From Membranipora membranacea (lineage: Eukaryota; Bryozoa; Gymnolaemata; Cheilostomatida; Membraniporidae): a stretch of DNA of 64,000 bases. This document shows, piece by piece, positions 46,845 through 58,600 of the stretch. A program made the translations under genes and the position numbers. Within the stretch, counting starts at the first letter, position 1, and every line of letters starts with the position of its first letter. The DNA lies in assembly GCA_914767715.1 (NCBI GenBank), contig OU612073.1, positions 13,702,001 through 13,766,000 of the forward strand, in the 5' to 3' direction. The notes beneath the pieces are model-generated. The model saw nothing but the letters and a program-made list of their open reading frames with translations, searched no databases and had not been told where the DNA came from.

Positions 46845-47470
46845 GGATCAAAGTGACACTGCCAATGGCTGATTAGTGCCTGTTTCAGTTTCTGGCAGCT
46901 TGATGCACACTTACGCCATGGCCTCACCTCTAGGATGCATTCTAGTTTTCTAAGATGTATCACACTCTCAGTACGAGGACTTCGGGCAACTTGCGTCCCT
47001 CTTTAGGGACAGCCCACCCTCCGTTTTGTCATAAACAGGGCTATTGGCTAAGATCAAAGTGTCACTGCCAATGGCCGAGTAGTGCCAATTCAGTTTTGGC
47101 AGCTCGTTGCACACCCACGATTAGGAGGTCCACCATGGCCTCACCTCTAGGATGCATTCTAGTTTTTCTAGGATGTATCACATTCTCAGTATGAGGATTT
47201 AGGGCACCTTGCGTCCCTCTTTAGGGACAGCCCAATCTTCTGTCTCTTACTAAACAGCAAGATCAAAGTGTCATTGCCAATTGCTGATTAGTGCCTGTTT
47301 CAGATTTTGGCAGCTTGCTGCACACTCATGATTAGGAGGTCCACCATGGCCTCACCTATAGGACGCATTCTAGTTTTCTAGGATGTATCACACTCTCAGT
47401 ACGAGGACTCCGGGCAACTTGCGTCCCTCTTTAGGGGCAGCCCACCCTCTGTTTTGTCTGTTTTGCTAAT
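46845..47470 (+). repeat. Three tandem U2-related units of about 205-220 bp
   Basis: Units start near 46845, 47041 and 47258, each with (GGCTAA)GATCAAAGTG. They share a body with CTGCCAATGGC, TTTGGCAGCT, ACCTCTAGGATGCATTCTAG and GCGTCCCTCTTTAGGGGC/GACAGCCCA. The middle unit keeps the most U2 head (TTGGCTAAGATCAAAGTGTC). They are 10-20% diverged by eye and lie directly 3' of the LINE fragment. A single further copy is at 28335-28562. Confidence 0.8.
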
Positions 47471-47506
47471 TAGCATCATCAACCAATTATTCTTTTGGGG
47501 ATGGGG

Positions 47507-47595
47507 ACATGGCGCAGTCGGGTAGCGTGCATGCTATTTACTGCCAAGCCATTGATGCCGCAGGAGTCATGGGTTACGATCCCACTGGAGGAGCT
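47507..47595 (+). repeat. tRNA-derived SINE head
   Basis: ACATGGCGCAGTCGGGTAGC resembles a tRNA 5' half with an A box. GGGTTACGATCCCA resembles a B box about 55 nt on. The stems are incomplete, so it is a SINE or pseudogene rather than a tRNA gene. Confidence 0.5.
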
Positions 47596-47599
47596 TTCA

Positions 47600-49139
47600 A
47601 GGTCGACTGTGTCAGCCCCCAGCACCCTCAGGTCTATGTCTCTACAGTTGAGTTTTTGCTCCATGGTTAATTTAAATCAAATACGAAACCAATGGGTACT
47701 TTGAATATACCATAAGCTAAGCGAATTAAGTCTGCCCTAGTGTGCAAAGACCTAGTTAAGTTGTTTACAGTTATGTTAATTCAACTTACGCCGTGTGAGA
47801 TATTTGCGTTGTGCTCAGTTCTATTGTTGTTGTAAAGCAAGAACTGATGACACGTACACATACAGTGTTGGTTTCAGTCATAGTTTCAGAGAACTTATAC
47901 TGGTGTTCCATACAAATACGAAACCAGTCAAGCCACAATCAAATATGAATCATAACGCTAAGCGAATACAGTAGAACTAATAGTACACCATATAGTACAC
48001 TAGCAAGCTATGGGGTAAAGTCAGAGGTCAAATTTAAAATGGAACAAATAGTACCAAGTTATTCAATAGCAAAAGTTATTCACAATCTTATTACTCTCAG
48101 TAACAATCACCATTGTTTTTCCTTTGGAAACACAGCATGTAATACTTATTAATTAGATTTATGATAAAAGTGTGTACAACTCCAGACTCTGACAATTACC
48201 TTTAAAATATCTACTTGTACACATTGTAAATTCATTATGTTCCAAAGCCAAATGGATCAAATTGACATTTGGTCAGACGCCTTCACAAAGATAGATTTGC
48301 CAATGGTTTTCCGTTCAAGTGTTGCTAGACCGAACTCATGGATTGTAGGCCTAACTATGCTTGCTTATATTATGAAAATACTACAATCATCTTAATCAAG
48401 TGGGTTTTCCTAGCTTGCAAACAACATGGTAACATCCTTGGTGTAATATTCGTTCCGAAGAGCAAAGTTTTTCAACAGGGCCAATGCACAACGCCTAGTT
48501 CTGTTAATCTAGGGTGCTACTCAGTGCTAATATCAAAAGAGAGTTGTCAAGAATGGTGGGTATGTGCTTTGAGCATAGTTACCAATATCCCATTAAAATT
48601 TTGCAATTAGTTTCAGTTGATCTTTGACTATGGTGTCAAATCCCGGCTCTATTTCGGAAGCTGAAAAAAGCCTTAGTATGATAAAAGTCTAAACATTTAT
48701 GGAATAATCCTTGATTTATCATGTATCACAAAGAAGTAAAAATAAAGGGCACATGTAAGGCTAAGCAATAAGCATACATATCAAAAACCAGTTTTTATAA
48801 TCTTTGTTATAACCAAAGTTTATCGAGTTAGATAGTTGAAAAACATATACGTGTGATTTGATAAGGTTTACAGTGGAAGGATAATAATAATTAAATAATC
48901 AAAAATTGAATTGAAGCACTTTCACTGTTTGCCCTCTGAAAAGATAAACCACTCACAAAAAAGGATAACAGATAGATATGAAATAGTAATATTGATACAA
49001 AAACAATTTACGTATCCCGTGGTTTTTCATTTAGATTTCTTCGGAAAACGCATGATAGGAAAGGAATCACAGTGATCCACTTTGAGTCCTCAGCAGAATG
49101 TCACAACTAATCAATTCAGCAACAAGAAATCATCTATCA
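47600..49139. other. Spacer, no gene recognised
   Basis: AT-rich DNA. The plus-strand frame 48338-48610 has no recognisable domain or splice context. Confidence 0.45.
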
Positions 49140-49729
49140 CTATGTTCTACAGAACTGATTGCTTGTTGCTTTGATAAAGTAGTTTGTGCTGATGTAACGC
49201 AAGAAAACAGCATGACGGCCAAACTTAATCTTGTCGTGCATCTCCACCATGATAATGTAGCGCTTTTGTCCGTAAGCCTTGCCTTGGTTCTCGGCTCTAT
49301 AGAAGTTACTCATGAGGGTACGATCACTAAGGAGCTTCTGGGAAACTACCACAATCACTCGGTGAGATTGTCTAAGAAACTCAGCTGTCTCTTCCTCAGT
49401 GTTGGCTCCCGGCATTGAATCCCGCAGCAGATCGACAATGCGGTACCTAGATTGCTCGAGACCTTCCAGTAACGTCCGCTGTGCCCATTTATAGTCGTGG
49501 TCACAGTACATTAGGTAAGCGTCATACTTTTTACCACCCTCTTCTTCTTGACTGTGGAAAGGATGCAAGTTAAGCTTTTCATAAATTAAAACTCCGAGCT
49601 CGAATCTGTAGTGGTATGCAAACCCTAACAGGATGATGACCAAGAGAAAAAAAGTTACAGCGCCCATTATCCATGGCCAAGAGGCGGCCATACCGTGGCA
49701 CTTAAAATCTTTATATTCCATAGGGAAAG
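49140..49729 (-). CDS. Transmembrane and TIR exon of a Toll-like receptor
   Basis: Open exon after a TTTGATTACAG acceptor. A short extracellular piece (MEYKDFKCHGMAASW) precedes a transmembrane helix (IMGAVTFFLLVIILLGFAYH), a linker and a TIR domain. Box 1 is KYDAYLMYCDHDY. Box 2 is LLRDSMPGANTEEETAEFL with RD and PG kept, then RVIVVVSQKLLSD. The protein ends FLRYISTNYFIKATSNQFC-RT, without the FW of box 3. TIR domains recruit MyD88-type adaptors in innate immunity. The exon itself is undamaged, but the leucine-rich repeats upstream are decayed, so it may be a relic or use another 5' exon. Confidence 0.78.
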
Positions 49730-50781
49730 CTGTAATCAAACATAAAAAGAACAGTTAAATATCAGAATCGGAATTGCAAAAGTCGATACTGGTTTTTGAG
49801 TTGATGTCATAATTAATAGCCTAATGAGCTATGGATTTGCAGGTAAAATTTATAATAATATGAGTGAATGATTTGTAATTATTTTTTGCTTTGTCTATCC
49901 CAGGAGGCCAACAATTCGAAGGAGTCACATCAAGTCTCAGCAACAACTCCTCTGAGATTGCGCAGAAATATCTGCTAACAACAATTTGTTTCTCATTATA
50001 TCACATCACAGGTAGGAAATTGGTGGATCAGGTTTGATCTGATTTGCCTGCATTGGGAGTTACGCCACCCTGAGCTGCAGGTGACCTATCAGTAGAATGG
50101 AAGAGACCCAAAATGCGAGCAAATTGGATCAAACTAGACTTAGTACCCGAGTCTCTATTCTATCGCAAAAAGGACTAATTAATTGGGTCATGGTATGAGC
50201 AGTCAGCTATGTTGGCATAAAAATAAGCTAGTAATCACTGCAGGCCTGTAACCCTGTGTAATACAGAGTTATTTAATCTCTCTCAAAAATGAAGTGAAAA
50301 AAATCAAAGCTTGTTCTAGGGTGATCTACAGACTGGGAAAATGAAACTTGCGCTCTCCACTAAGCTGGCTTTGCTTGAATTCAAAGAAGGTATACGTAAA
50401 TAAATATTGTATTCATCAAAGTTAGTAGGTTTTTATTAGCCTTATCTTCAAAGGCCGCTTTTTCGCTTTGATTTATTTTTCGTTTTGTTTGTTCCAAAAA
50501 AACAAAACAAGGTTTTTATATACAGTATGTAATCCATGACATGACCTGCCAAGTGCCAATAAGTGGCTATTCCCTTGTAATACCTCTGTTATCCCTCGAC
50601 TCCTTGGTTTGCCATAAGATTTAGCGCTAAACTATAAGAATTATCGGTGATTACCATGATCGTCACAGTATATAGCTTGGTAGTTGTTTGTCACTTTATT
50701 ATTCAGATTCTGAAGTCAGTCCTTGTACCAGAAGCTGTGGCAGTCTCTTCTGGTACCTCAATCTCTGTGAGGTTCTTAGTT

Positions 50782-51420
50782 TAATCCAAGGTCGTACTGT
50801 AAGGAAGATGTTGAAGTCCCGTCCCATCTAGGTAGAGATTTTTGACATTCGGGAGGCAACGCAGGAACTGCTCAACATACTGTGTTGTGTGGCACCCCCA
50901 CCAGCACGGTTGCCATGTACGTTGAAAGCTGTGACAACGGACATCCACTTATATCCGTGAGTGCCGCACTCAGGGAACTTCTTGATTAGGTTATCAGCTA
51001 CGCTGACATCTAAGTCATAACCAAGAGGAAGTGAATCCACACTGAATTCGGTCATTTCAGGCAAACTCTGATTGGCACAATCAACAAAGATGGTTTAATT
51101 AACATGCTCACGTTTGTAGCATGTACAGTTTTGCGGACAGTCGATTTATTTTTCATCAGCTTCGCATATAAATGCTTTTGCATCCATATCCATGAATCAA
51201 CCTAACTCTCGCTGTTGCAGTATCAGATATGATTGGCACACCCAGTCAAATGCTTCTTCTGTGTTTGGCAAGACGAGATTTTCGTAAGCATACTAAGAGA
51301 CGATACCATCCATTCTAGACTTCACAAACTCTCGAAACTGGTATAAGGCGCAGTCACAGCGAAGAATATTACTCAGTTTGGATGACCCTAATAGTAGCCT
51401 CAAATAAGAAAAGAAGGCCG
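50782..51420 (-). pseudogene. Toll-like receptor ectodomain, decayed (LRRCT-LRRNT junction)
   Basis: In one frame the minus strand reads a C-terminal leucine-rich cap (ILRCDCALYQFREFVKSRMD, EEAFDWVCQ), then an N-terminal cap (FICEADEK, IDCPQNCTCYKREHVN, FVDCANQSLPEM). A second-frame LRR follows (LRCLPNVKNLYLDGTGLQHL). The CT-cap/NT-cap order is that of multiple-cysteine-cluster Toll receptors. In-frame stops: TAG 51293-51295, TGA 51197-51199, TAA 51146-51148, TAA 51095-51097; a frameshift lies near 50885. Confidence 0.72.
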
Positions 51421-53101
51421 CTATTGCATTCTCTGCCCATTCACTAAAAGTAGACAAGCAGTTGCAATTTAACCAACTTTCCTAAGAAACCAAAACATCG
51501 TCTCCCCTCTTACAAACTACCAACTGATACATAAATCACAATGATGTTTTTTTCCAACAAAGAGGAAGTTCAGCGGTTTGTATAGTTGTATCGTAACATT
51601 ACATTCACAGTCAACATTCTAGTGTCATGCTCTTTTAAGTGTGGATGACATGGAATTCTGCATGACAGCAATCTTTTTGGCTGGAGACTGACCAACTTAA
51701 TGTTTGTTTGCTAAGTTTGTTTCATAGCTGGCCATGTTGTTTTCCATTCCAAAGCAAAATCTCTATGAAGTTGTTAAAATAACTGACATTAGGGAAGGAG
51801 GAAGTCTTGTGACTTATGATCAGTGTATGTAATATTTTTTGCTGGGATAAATCTATCATGTAACTATGCATCATCAACTACACCGCCAAGTTAATGCATT
51901 ATTGCCAGAATTTAGTCCAATGATTGAGCTGATGACTTGGAATTTGGGGGAAAAAAAGTGTAACCCAAGGTGAGTATTCTTTGAAAACTTAGGCAAGGGA
52001 CTAAAATAATTCCGTCAGTACTTTACCCTTTCTGAATGTGCTTAAAATTTATCTGAACAAACCTGCACCAGATCTCTCCAGATAATTCAAATTCAAAGAC
52101 AGAGAGCTTTGATTTAGATGGTACTGCGAGAATGTTGTCGCTCCTGTTCGAGGTTGAATCAAAACCTGTAACAAACGATTAATTGAGTTTGACCCATTAT
52201 ATAAGATGAGGCAGGATCACTCCCAACTGTTACAGTAAAGACAGTGTCATCTGGGAGAATGCCCCCTGGTGTCATAGAGAGGAAGCAGCAATGCAGAAAG
52301 CTTCATTCGAGAGTTTGTTTTTGTCATTCAGTTATGAAGAGAAAAGAAAATCCTACCTCCTGATAACAAATGGTCTGTGATCGTAATAACTGTGATCAGG
52401 GCAAATGTGGCCTAATGTGATGGCTCCGAGGCTATCAGAGCCAATGCATTGACTTTAGAAATAAGGTTAATAGCATTGCTGAACAGAGGAGTAAAGTACG
52501 CTAGAGGTGTAAAGTAATCGCAGGAGGAAAAGTTCCCCTGTACGCATTTACTTGAGATAGCTAACTTTAACGCTAGCTAAAATTACCTCACCCTCTTTAC
52601 ATTATGCAGACTTCCACCTAAGCAAGCCAAGATTATGTGCTAGCTCACAGTTCATCATTTCTAAACTAGCTGAACTTAAGCTAACACTTACTCTTCTAAT
52701 GTATACAATGCATCTATCTTGCATGTACTATATATCGATCAATTGTCTAGGTACTAAAATATGTGCATTGACATATTTACAGGTAAATGTGTTTTAAATC
52801 CCCTCGACTGTGTCCGGATACCCGGCCATGAAATTAACCCTAAATTGTTTCTTTTCTTTTGCACCTCACAGAACCTTGTTAGGTTGTCTTAATTGAGGAA
52901 GTGTTATACTTACTAATCGGCGTCTCGTCTCGTTGTTACCACATCACATTGGATGAAGACATCAACATCACATTTTAAGTCTGCTTCACACTGCACAGTC
53001 TCGTTTCTATAGTTGTGGTATGTTTTGAGGATATAAGCAAAAAAGTCAATTGAAACACGTGATGATTTGGTTTCAGCCACACTACACTTCAGAGGGAGAT
53101 T

Positions 53102-53190
53102 TCATGCTCCTAGAAGAGTCATCCTGTTCTGTAAAGACGGTACAAACTTTAAAGGTTCGCACTCAAGGGAAGACGACGATGCGTTACAAC
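53102..53190 (-). pseudogene. Possible leucine-rich N-cap fragment
   Basis: The reading frame has TLCCCNASSSSLECEPLKFV then P, the spacing of an LRR N-terminal cap. It is followed by a stop and no LRRs. It could be the far 5' end of the same decayed Toll gene. Weak. Confidence 0.25.
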
Positions 53191-53199
53191 AGCAAAGTG

Positions 53200-55260
53200 T
53201 GACTTCAAATAGCGCTTGATTGAAGGTCCTGCCTTCATTATATATATTATATATTTCTCGAAACAGCACTTGACTCATGGTTTCTAGCTGAAGACCTGTG
53301 TGTTGTGCAGTGCACCAATGTATGTTGTATCTTTGTAAACAAACGCTTGTGGTCCGAAACTTTACCAATAACCATGAAAACTGTATAACTTTTAAAATAC
53401 CAATGTAAAAGTTTCCCAGCTAATCAACCAAGCAATTATTATGTGCAATAAACAAACATCCAACAACAAACATAGATATTTCTGAGCGAGCAAGAACAGA
53501 TTTTCACTGGAGGCCCACCTGATCCTCAAAATTGTGTCGGTACTCCTTGAACACCACTGCAAAATAAGGGACAAAAAACCTAAATAATAATTATATTGAT
53601 TTCCCCAACCTCAAAGAAAAAAACTGTAGTATCTATGTACACATATAACATATTAGTATGATGACATGTGTGGGTAGGAGGAGGAGTTGGAGGTGGCTTT
53701 GAGCTTTGGCTTTGGCTTTGGTTCGAATCCTGCTGCAGTCTATTAACTACCTGCGTTTGGTTGGCCCCCAGTTGTGCTTTGACCGGCCTGCAAGCAGAGA
53801 GCAACCTGGCGCAGATATTGCAACTATTATTTTGCCGCCCATGTTTCAGGATGTGGCGTGTGATATTACAACTCGGTTTTAATCAACCATTTATTTAATC
53901 AATCATATTTAAGAAAGTAAAAGGTTTGTAGACAAATAAGCCAATGACCCAAACATGGAGAAAGTAATGCTTGTCACATCAATGTGTTCTTACCTTTTTG
54001 GTTGCAAATTTTAGTGCCATTAATATGATAATCAAAATACGATGCCATACATTAATTGTGGGAGTTTCACCAATTAGCTATCATGTGTAAGCTTATGTTT
54101 AGTTAGACACGCGCAAGAATGATCGCAATGGAATTTCCCTTTGACGCACCGGCAAGCTTCATGTAAACTATTGAGGGCGTACCACATCCTATAAGTGAAA
54201 AAAAGTATCACAAAGAAATACACCCGGATACTTGATGCAGAATATAATAAATAATATAATATGTGACAAATATCATATTTACATATATTCATATATATAT
54301 TATACATTATACTTTGTCCAGTGCATAACATTAGTATAAAAATACAAGAACTTTGAATTGTTTTTCCCTTTCTTGGCAATTGCACAATGGACAGGTCAAT
54401 CAGATATCCTGTAAGAATTTCTCATAATTCTATAAATGGAGAATTAGTATCATAGCAAGATTCGTTACACTGCATCATTATAGGTAGCAAAGGCTATTTT
54501 TGAATGTAAAAAGAACAAACAAATATCTTACCAAATCGTTTGTGAGACCTTATGAGATACAACAACTTCTTGATCCCTGTTAACCGTCGCGTTACAACAA
54601 CTGTTATGCGTCCATGTTCATTATAATTAATTATCATAAGTTGTATTTTCTATCATCATAATGATGTAACTACTCTGAATCAAGTCATGTAAACAATTGT
54701 CAGCCAATGTAAAGCATATATGTGGCAATAATTTCATGTATTGGTAGAAGTCAAATACGAGATACCACAACCTCTTTATTAAATAGCTTGTGCCATTCCA
54801 AAAAAATTTAAGGATTTGCAATCGACATGATCAGTGATGTCTACACACAAAATTTAACAATTATGTCAAATAATATAACATCATAGCGCAACATTGAATT
54901 TCAACAAAATGCCAAAACCTTTTGTTACTATTATCCATATAAACAGACATTGCAGGTTCTTGCTGCAATAATTGCAGTAATTTCATAAATACCTCCCTTA
55001 CATCATGCAGCAATTACAACATTGAAAAATACACACTGGCGGAGGTGGCAGAGTATTGGGTACAAAAAACAGAAATGTCTCGTTTTTTTTATCACTTTAT
55101 GTTGCTAGAGTAGTAGCTGCTTTGCTTAGACTAGAGATAATTTGTTGATGTGGACTGAAATTTCCATAAAGTGATTATACTGAAGTTGGGTAAGCTTATA
55201 CAACCCAATTTGAATTTGAAGACTGTTGCAGGTTGCAGAGTCTCGAGCGGTCCTTTGTGT
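53200..55260. other. Spacer, no firm gene
   Basis: A Gly/Trp-coding simple repeat near 53665-53730 ends in a B-box-like GGTTCGAATCC. A stretch at 53785-53815 resembles 7420-7450. A Cys-rich 40-residue frame at 54190-54074 (CRCVKGKFHCDHSCAC) has an acceptor-like start but no partner exon. Confidence 0.4.
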
Positions 55261-57986
55261 TCAACAGACTGAAGTGCAGTTTTTCATCTCACATATGAAC
55301 CCTTTCAATTCACCACAACTATCGATAACTCGCATGCCGAACTGACCACTCTCTGAGCTACCAGTAACTGCACAGAAGCTTCCACCAGATGGTTCTCCTG
55401 GCAGCCACAGTGAACTGTAGTTCAAAGAAGTTTGAGTGCCGGTCCACGTCCAACCATTTCCCCCCTTATTTCTCAAGCCAATGTAGAGATCATTCCATCC
55501 TATCAAGTAAATGCACGTTGTTGGAAGATCTTCCAAGTACCTGTGTGATGTTGTCATCAAAGCACACATGATTTTGAAATTTGCCATGTGTGAATGGTTA
55601 TTTCCTTACGGAAATGGATATCATTGTATCAATGCAGAAGATCATCTACACACTCGTGCAATATTTATCAAAATCCGTTCAAGGCCTATCAATCTGTTTT
55701 GTAAGATTATATTCTTGAAATTAATAAGAACCAAACCAAACAAAGTTGAGGTTGATCCTCCAACAATTTCAATTGACATGTTGGCCTATTATAATAAAAT
55801 CTTCTGGAATAGTTTCACCTGGCTTATATTGCTGTTAAATAGGTGTCAATTTGAAAACAGACATTCAAGGTATATGACTTTTATGTAGTGTGTCCGTTGA
55901 TATATAAGCTGATGGGCTGTGAAAATTGCCCAATCGTGTACTTACCACCCTTGTCATTGTGAATCTCATGAAGCCAATTAAAGGATTCCTCTGTATGGAA
56001 CTCTGCAGCCGTAATCCCCAACACATCTATACAATAATTTCTAGCTTCCATGAATCCCTTATCCAAATCAATCTTTGTATAACACGAACCGGTCACTTCA
56101 TTGTAAAAGTATCCATCAGGTATTTCTGTAAAAGAGATACAATGCAACATGCATTTTATATACTTGTTGATGATAGTCTAAGTGTTATCTGCCAAATCAA
56201 TGGTGCTGACTAACAAGACATGTTAATGCAATGCAAAAATATTTAGGGTTATTGCATCGCATTTTATATACCACCAGAAAGCTCTATTGTGTCATGCCAT
56301 TTGACGTTATGTTATCATTCCACATATAAATAAATATAAAATAATACAAATAAAAGAAGAATCAAAATGTTTTCTGTTTCTTCTTCAAACGATCTCTTAG
56401 TACCAATCTAACTTTGAATATTTATACAACACACTACCTGCTACCTTATTGGGACATCATCCAATATCAGCGAACTTGTGCTAAACTTTGGGAAAACGTT
56501 CGATAACATTAAAATGTACCAAGACTTTAATATTGTCAAGCCGATATCACAGTATGAGCTTGATCATGTCTAGGCGATCGGATATCTTCTATGATTATCA
56601 TATCGGAATTAATCTGCGTAATTATTTTTCTTCAGATGTAATAACCAGGATGGTTAATTGAATGCATAATTCAAGCAGGTTACACCTTGTTATAGTGGGG
56701 TGACAAATCTTAATACTTGCAAAAGGCCAGTCACAGCTTATTTGTGGTTGGTTCATACCTCTTATTATTTTTAGTAAAATATATAACCTAGAACAAAGAA
56801 ATTGTAGTCAGATTTATTATATATGTTAATGCTTTGATTCTATCTCCAACAGTTCAAAAGTTATTATGAGAACCAGTTTGCATCCTTGGGATTTATGATG
56901 GAGGTGAAATCACGTAATATGACGATGAAAATAAAAGTAAGTATTTTGTGATTGTGGTTTGACAGCTTTCGGATGGTATATAAAAGAAGATAATTGGTTT
57001 ATGCCGTTACTATATCTTAAGATCTAGTTATTTAAACTGTATTGAGTTAACAAATAGTTGAATGGAACAAACGTATATTATTTTTATATCATACCATATT
57101 GTATGCTACTGCTGAGTTGATACACAACAGAGCCCTCCTGCAGAGGTGATGACATTTCGGCTACAGCCGATGATGAAGAAACTTCACATGTACGAGCAAC
57201 AGAACTGTACCTCCAAGAAACACATGCAGGATTGCGGGTCCTCATACACAAATCACCACACAAAGTAGCACTTTGGCAGTCAGTGATCACTCTTTCCACG
57301 GTAAGCAGTTTGTAAGATGGCAGACGTTTGTATGTCTGAGATGTGAGACTTAATGCCACCGGGACCTGTATGAATATTAAACATACAATGATCAAGCTAT
57401 GACTTCTGATTTCTATCTCGATATTTGGGTTATTATTAACGTCATTGGAAAAGACTAATGCATTTTATGGCAGCAGACAATGAGCAGATTATCAATTTTG
57501 AATGATAATAAGTTAGTATATAAGTATATAATCACTGCAGTTCCATAGAACGACCTGAAGCTATTAATGAGGCTGTTCAAGCCATGGAACTACCTCCCAG
57601 CTCGCGCCAAGCTTTAAGATTCATCTCGCACTAAGCTGCTTGCGCTAATGTGACCAGGCATGGCTGAGTGGTCAGCATCAAACACTCTGGTGCGGGAGAC
57701 CTGGGTGGCAGATTTTTATTTGATGTTTGTTCTCAGCTCTATCGTGGTAATGGAGGTGACAACTAAGCTTGATCTAGGCCGACCTCGAAATTCACATGGA
57801 GTGATTCAAACTGTGGTGTAAAATCATAGACATGTGTTTTGTCTATGTATAAAACAGTATATGCTAGTTTCCTACTTGGCCATCAAAGAAATGTGGATGC
57901 ATTATTGGCTACTTAAATAATTCAGCAATAAAAAGTAAAAAAAAATAGCAGCATACCATCAGCAGAACTAGATGAGAGATATACAT
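55261..57986 (-). CDS. Secreted PAN/apple plus C-type lectin protein (locus D)
   Basis: Four exons: 57986-57957, 57365-57095, 56125-55946, 55499-55261; 720 nt, 239 aa. The signal peptide (MYISHLVLLMVPVALSL) spans the phase-0 first junction; the other junctions are phase 1. Residues about 20-98 form a PAN/apple domain (DCQSATLCGDLCMRTRNPAC, SWRYSSVARTCEV). Residues about 101-239 are a CTLD split between helix 2 and the WIGL strand: IPDGYFYNEVTGSCYTKI, ARNYCIDVLGITAAEF, then WNDLYIGLRNKGGNGWTWTG, WLPGEPSGGSFC, FICEMKN. It has EPS and lacks WND, so canonical calcium-dependent sugar binding is doubtful. No break was found. The CTLD has no inserted module. Confidence 0.87.
57655..57715 (+). repeat. 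tRNA-like SINE head
   Basis: GCATGGCTGAGTGGTCAGCA resembles the 5' half of a class II tRNA. GACCTGGGTGGCAGATTTT resembles a decayed B box. It lies in intron 1 of the PAN-CTLD gene. Confidence 0.45.
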
Positions 57987-58200
57987 CGCCACCTCAGAGA
58001 ACACTCCTTCTGCTTCTGTTGTTACACCATTTGTATTCAATCATGGTAACTAATGTGCTTCAATATGGCATATTTCCCTAATGGCCTATTTAATGAGACT
58101 CCTATGTCACTTCCTTGATTAATCTTGTCTTTTAACATTGCTCACCGGTGCGATGACAGTTTGTATCAATTTCAACAGTTTGTATCAATTTTCAAAACAC

Positions 58201-58600
58201 CCTGTATCAATTTCCTTATTTCAATGGGTATCTTGGATCTTGGTATCAATGAACCATCATATGGAAATGGAATATACTCAACATCCTAGATTTGTATTAA
58301 ATTCCATTTCCCTAATTACCTGTCATTAAAATTATTGATTGCCGCCAAGTAATGGGATTGCAAAGCTTTAAACAAGTCCTCAATGAACAATAGCAGTAAA
58401 GACCCTGTATCATTTTCCTTATTTCAATGGGTATCTTGGTATCAATGAACGGTATGGAAAAGTATGGAAATTGAATATAGTCAACATCCTAGATTTGTAT
58501 TAAATTCCATTTCCCTAAAATACCTGTCATTAAAATTATTGATTGCCGCCAAGTAATGGGATCGTTAAGCTTTAAACAAGTTCTCAATGAACAATAGCAG
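58201..58600. repeat. Direct tandem duplication, about 197 bp
   Basis: Copies 58201-58396 and 58404-58600 are nearly identical over long runs (CAACATCCTAGATTTGTATT, GATTGCCGCCAAGTAATGGG, CAATGAACAATAGCAG) with small indels near the start. Non-coding; just upstream of the PAN-CTLD gene. Confidence 0.85.

Noticed and set aside
54074-54190. Cys-rich terminal exon (CRCVKGKFHCDHSCAC)
   Set aside because: Acceptor-like start, but no upstream exon or family could be found; too short to call.
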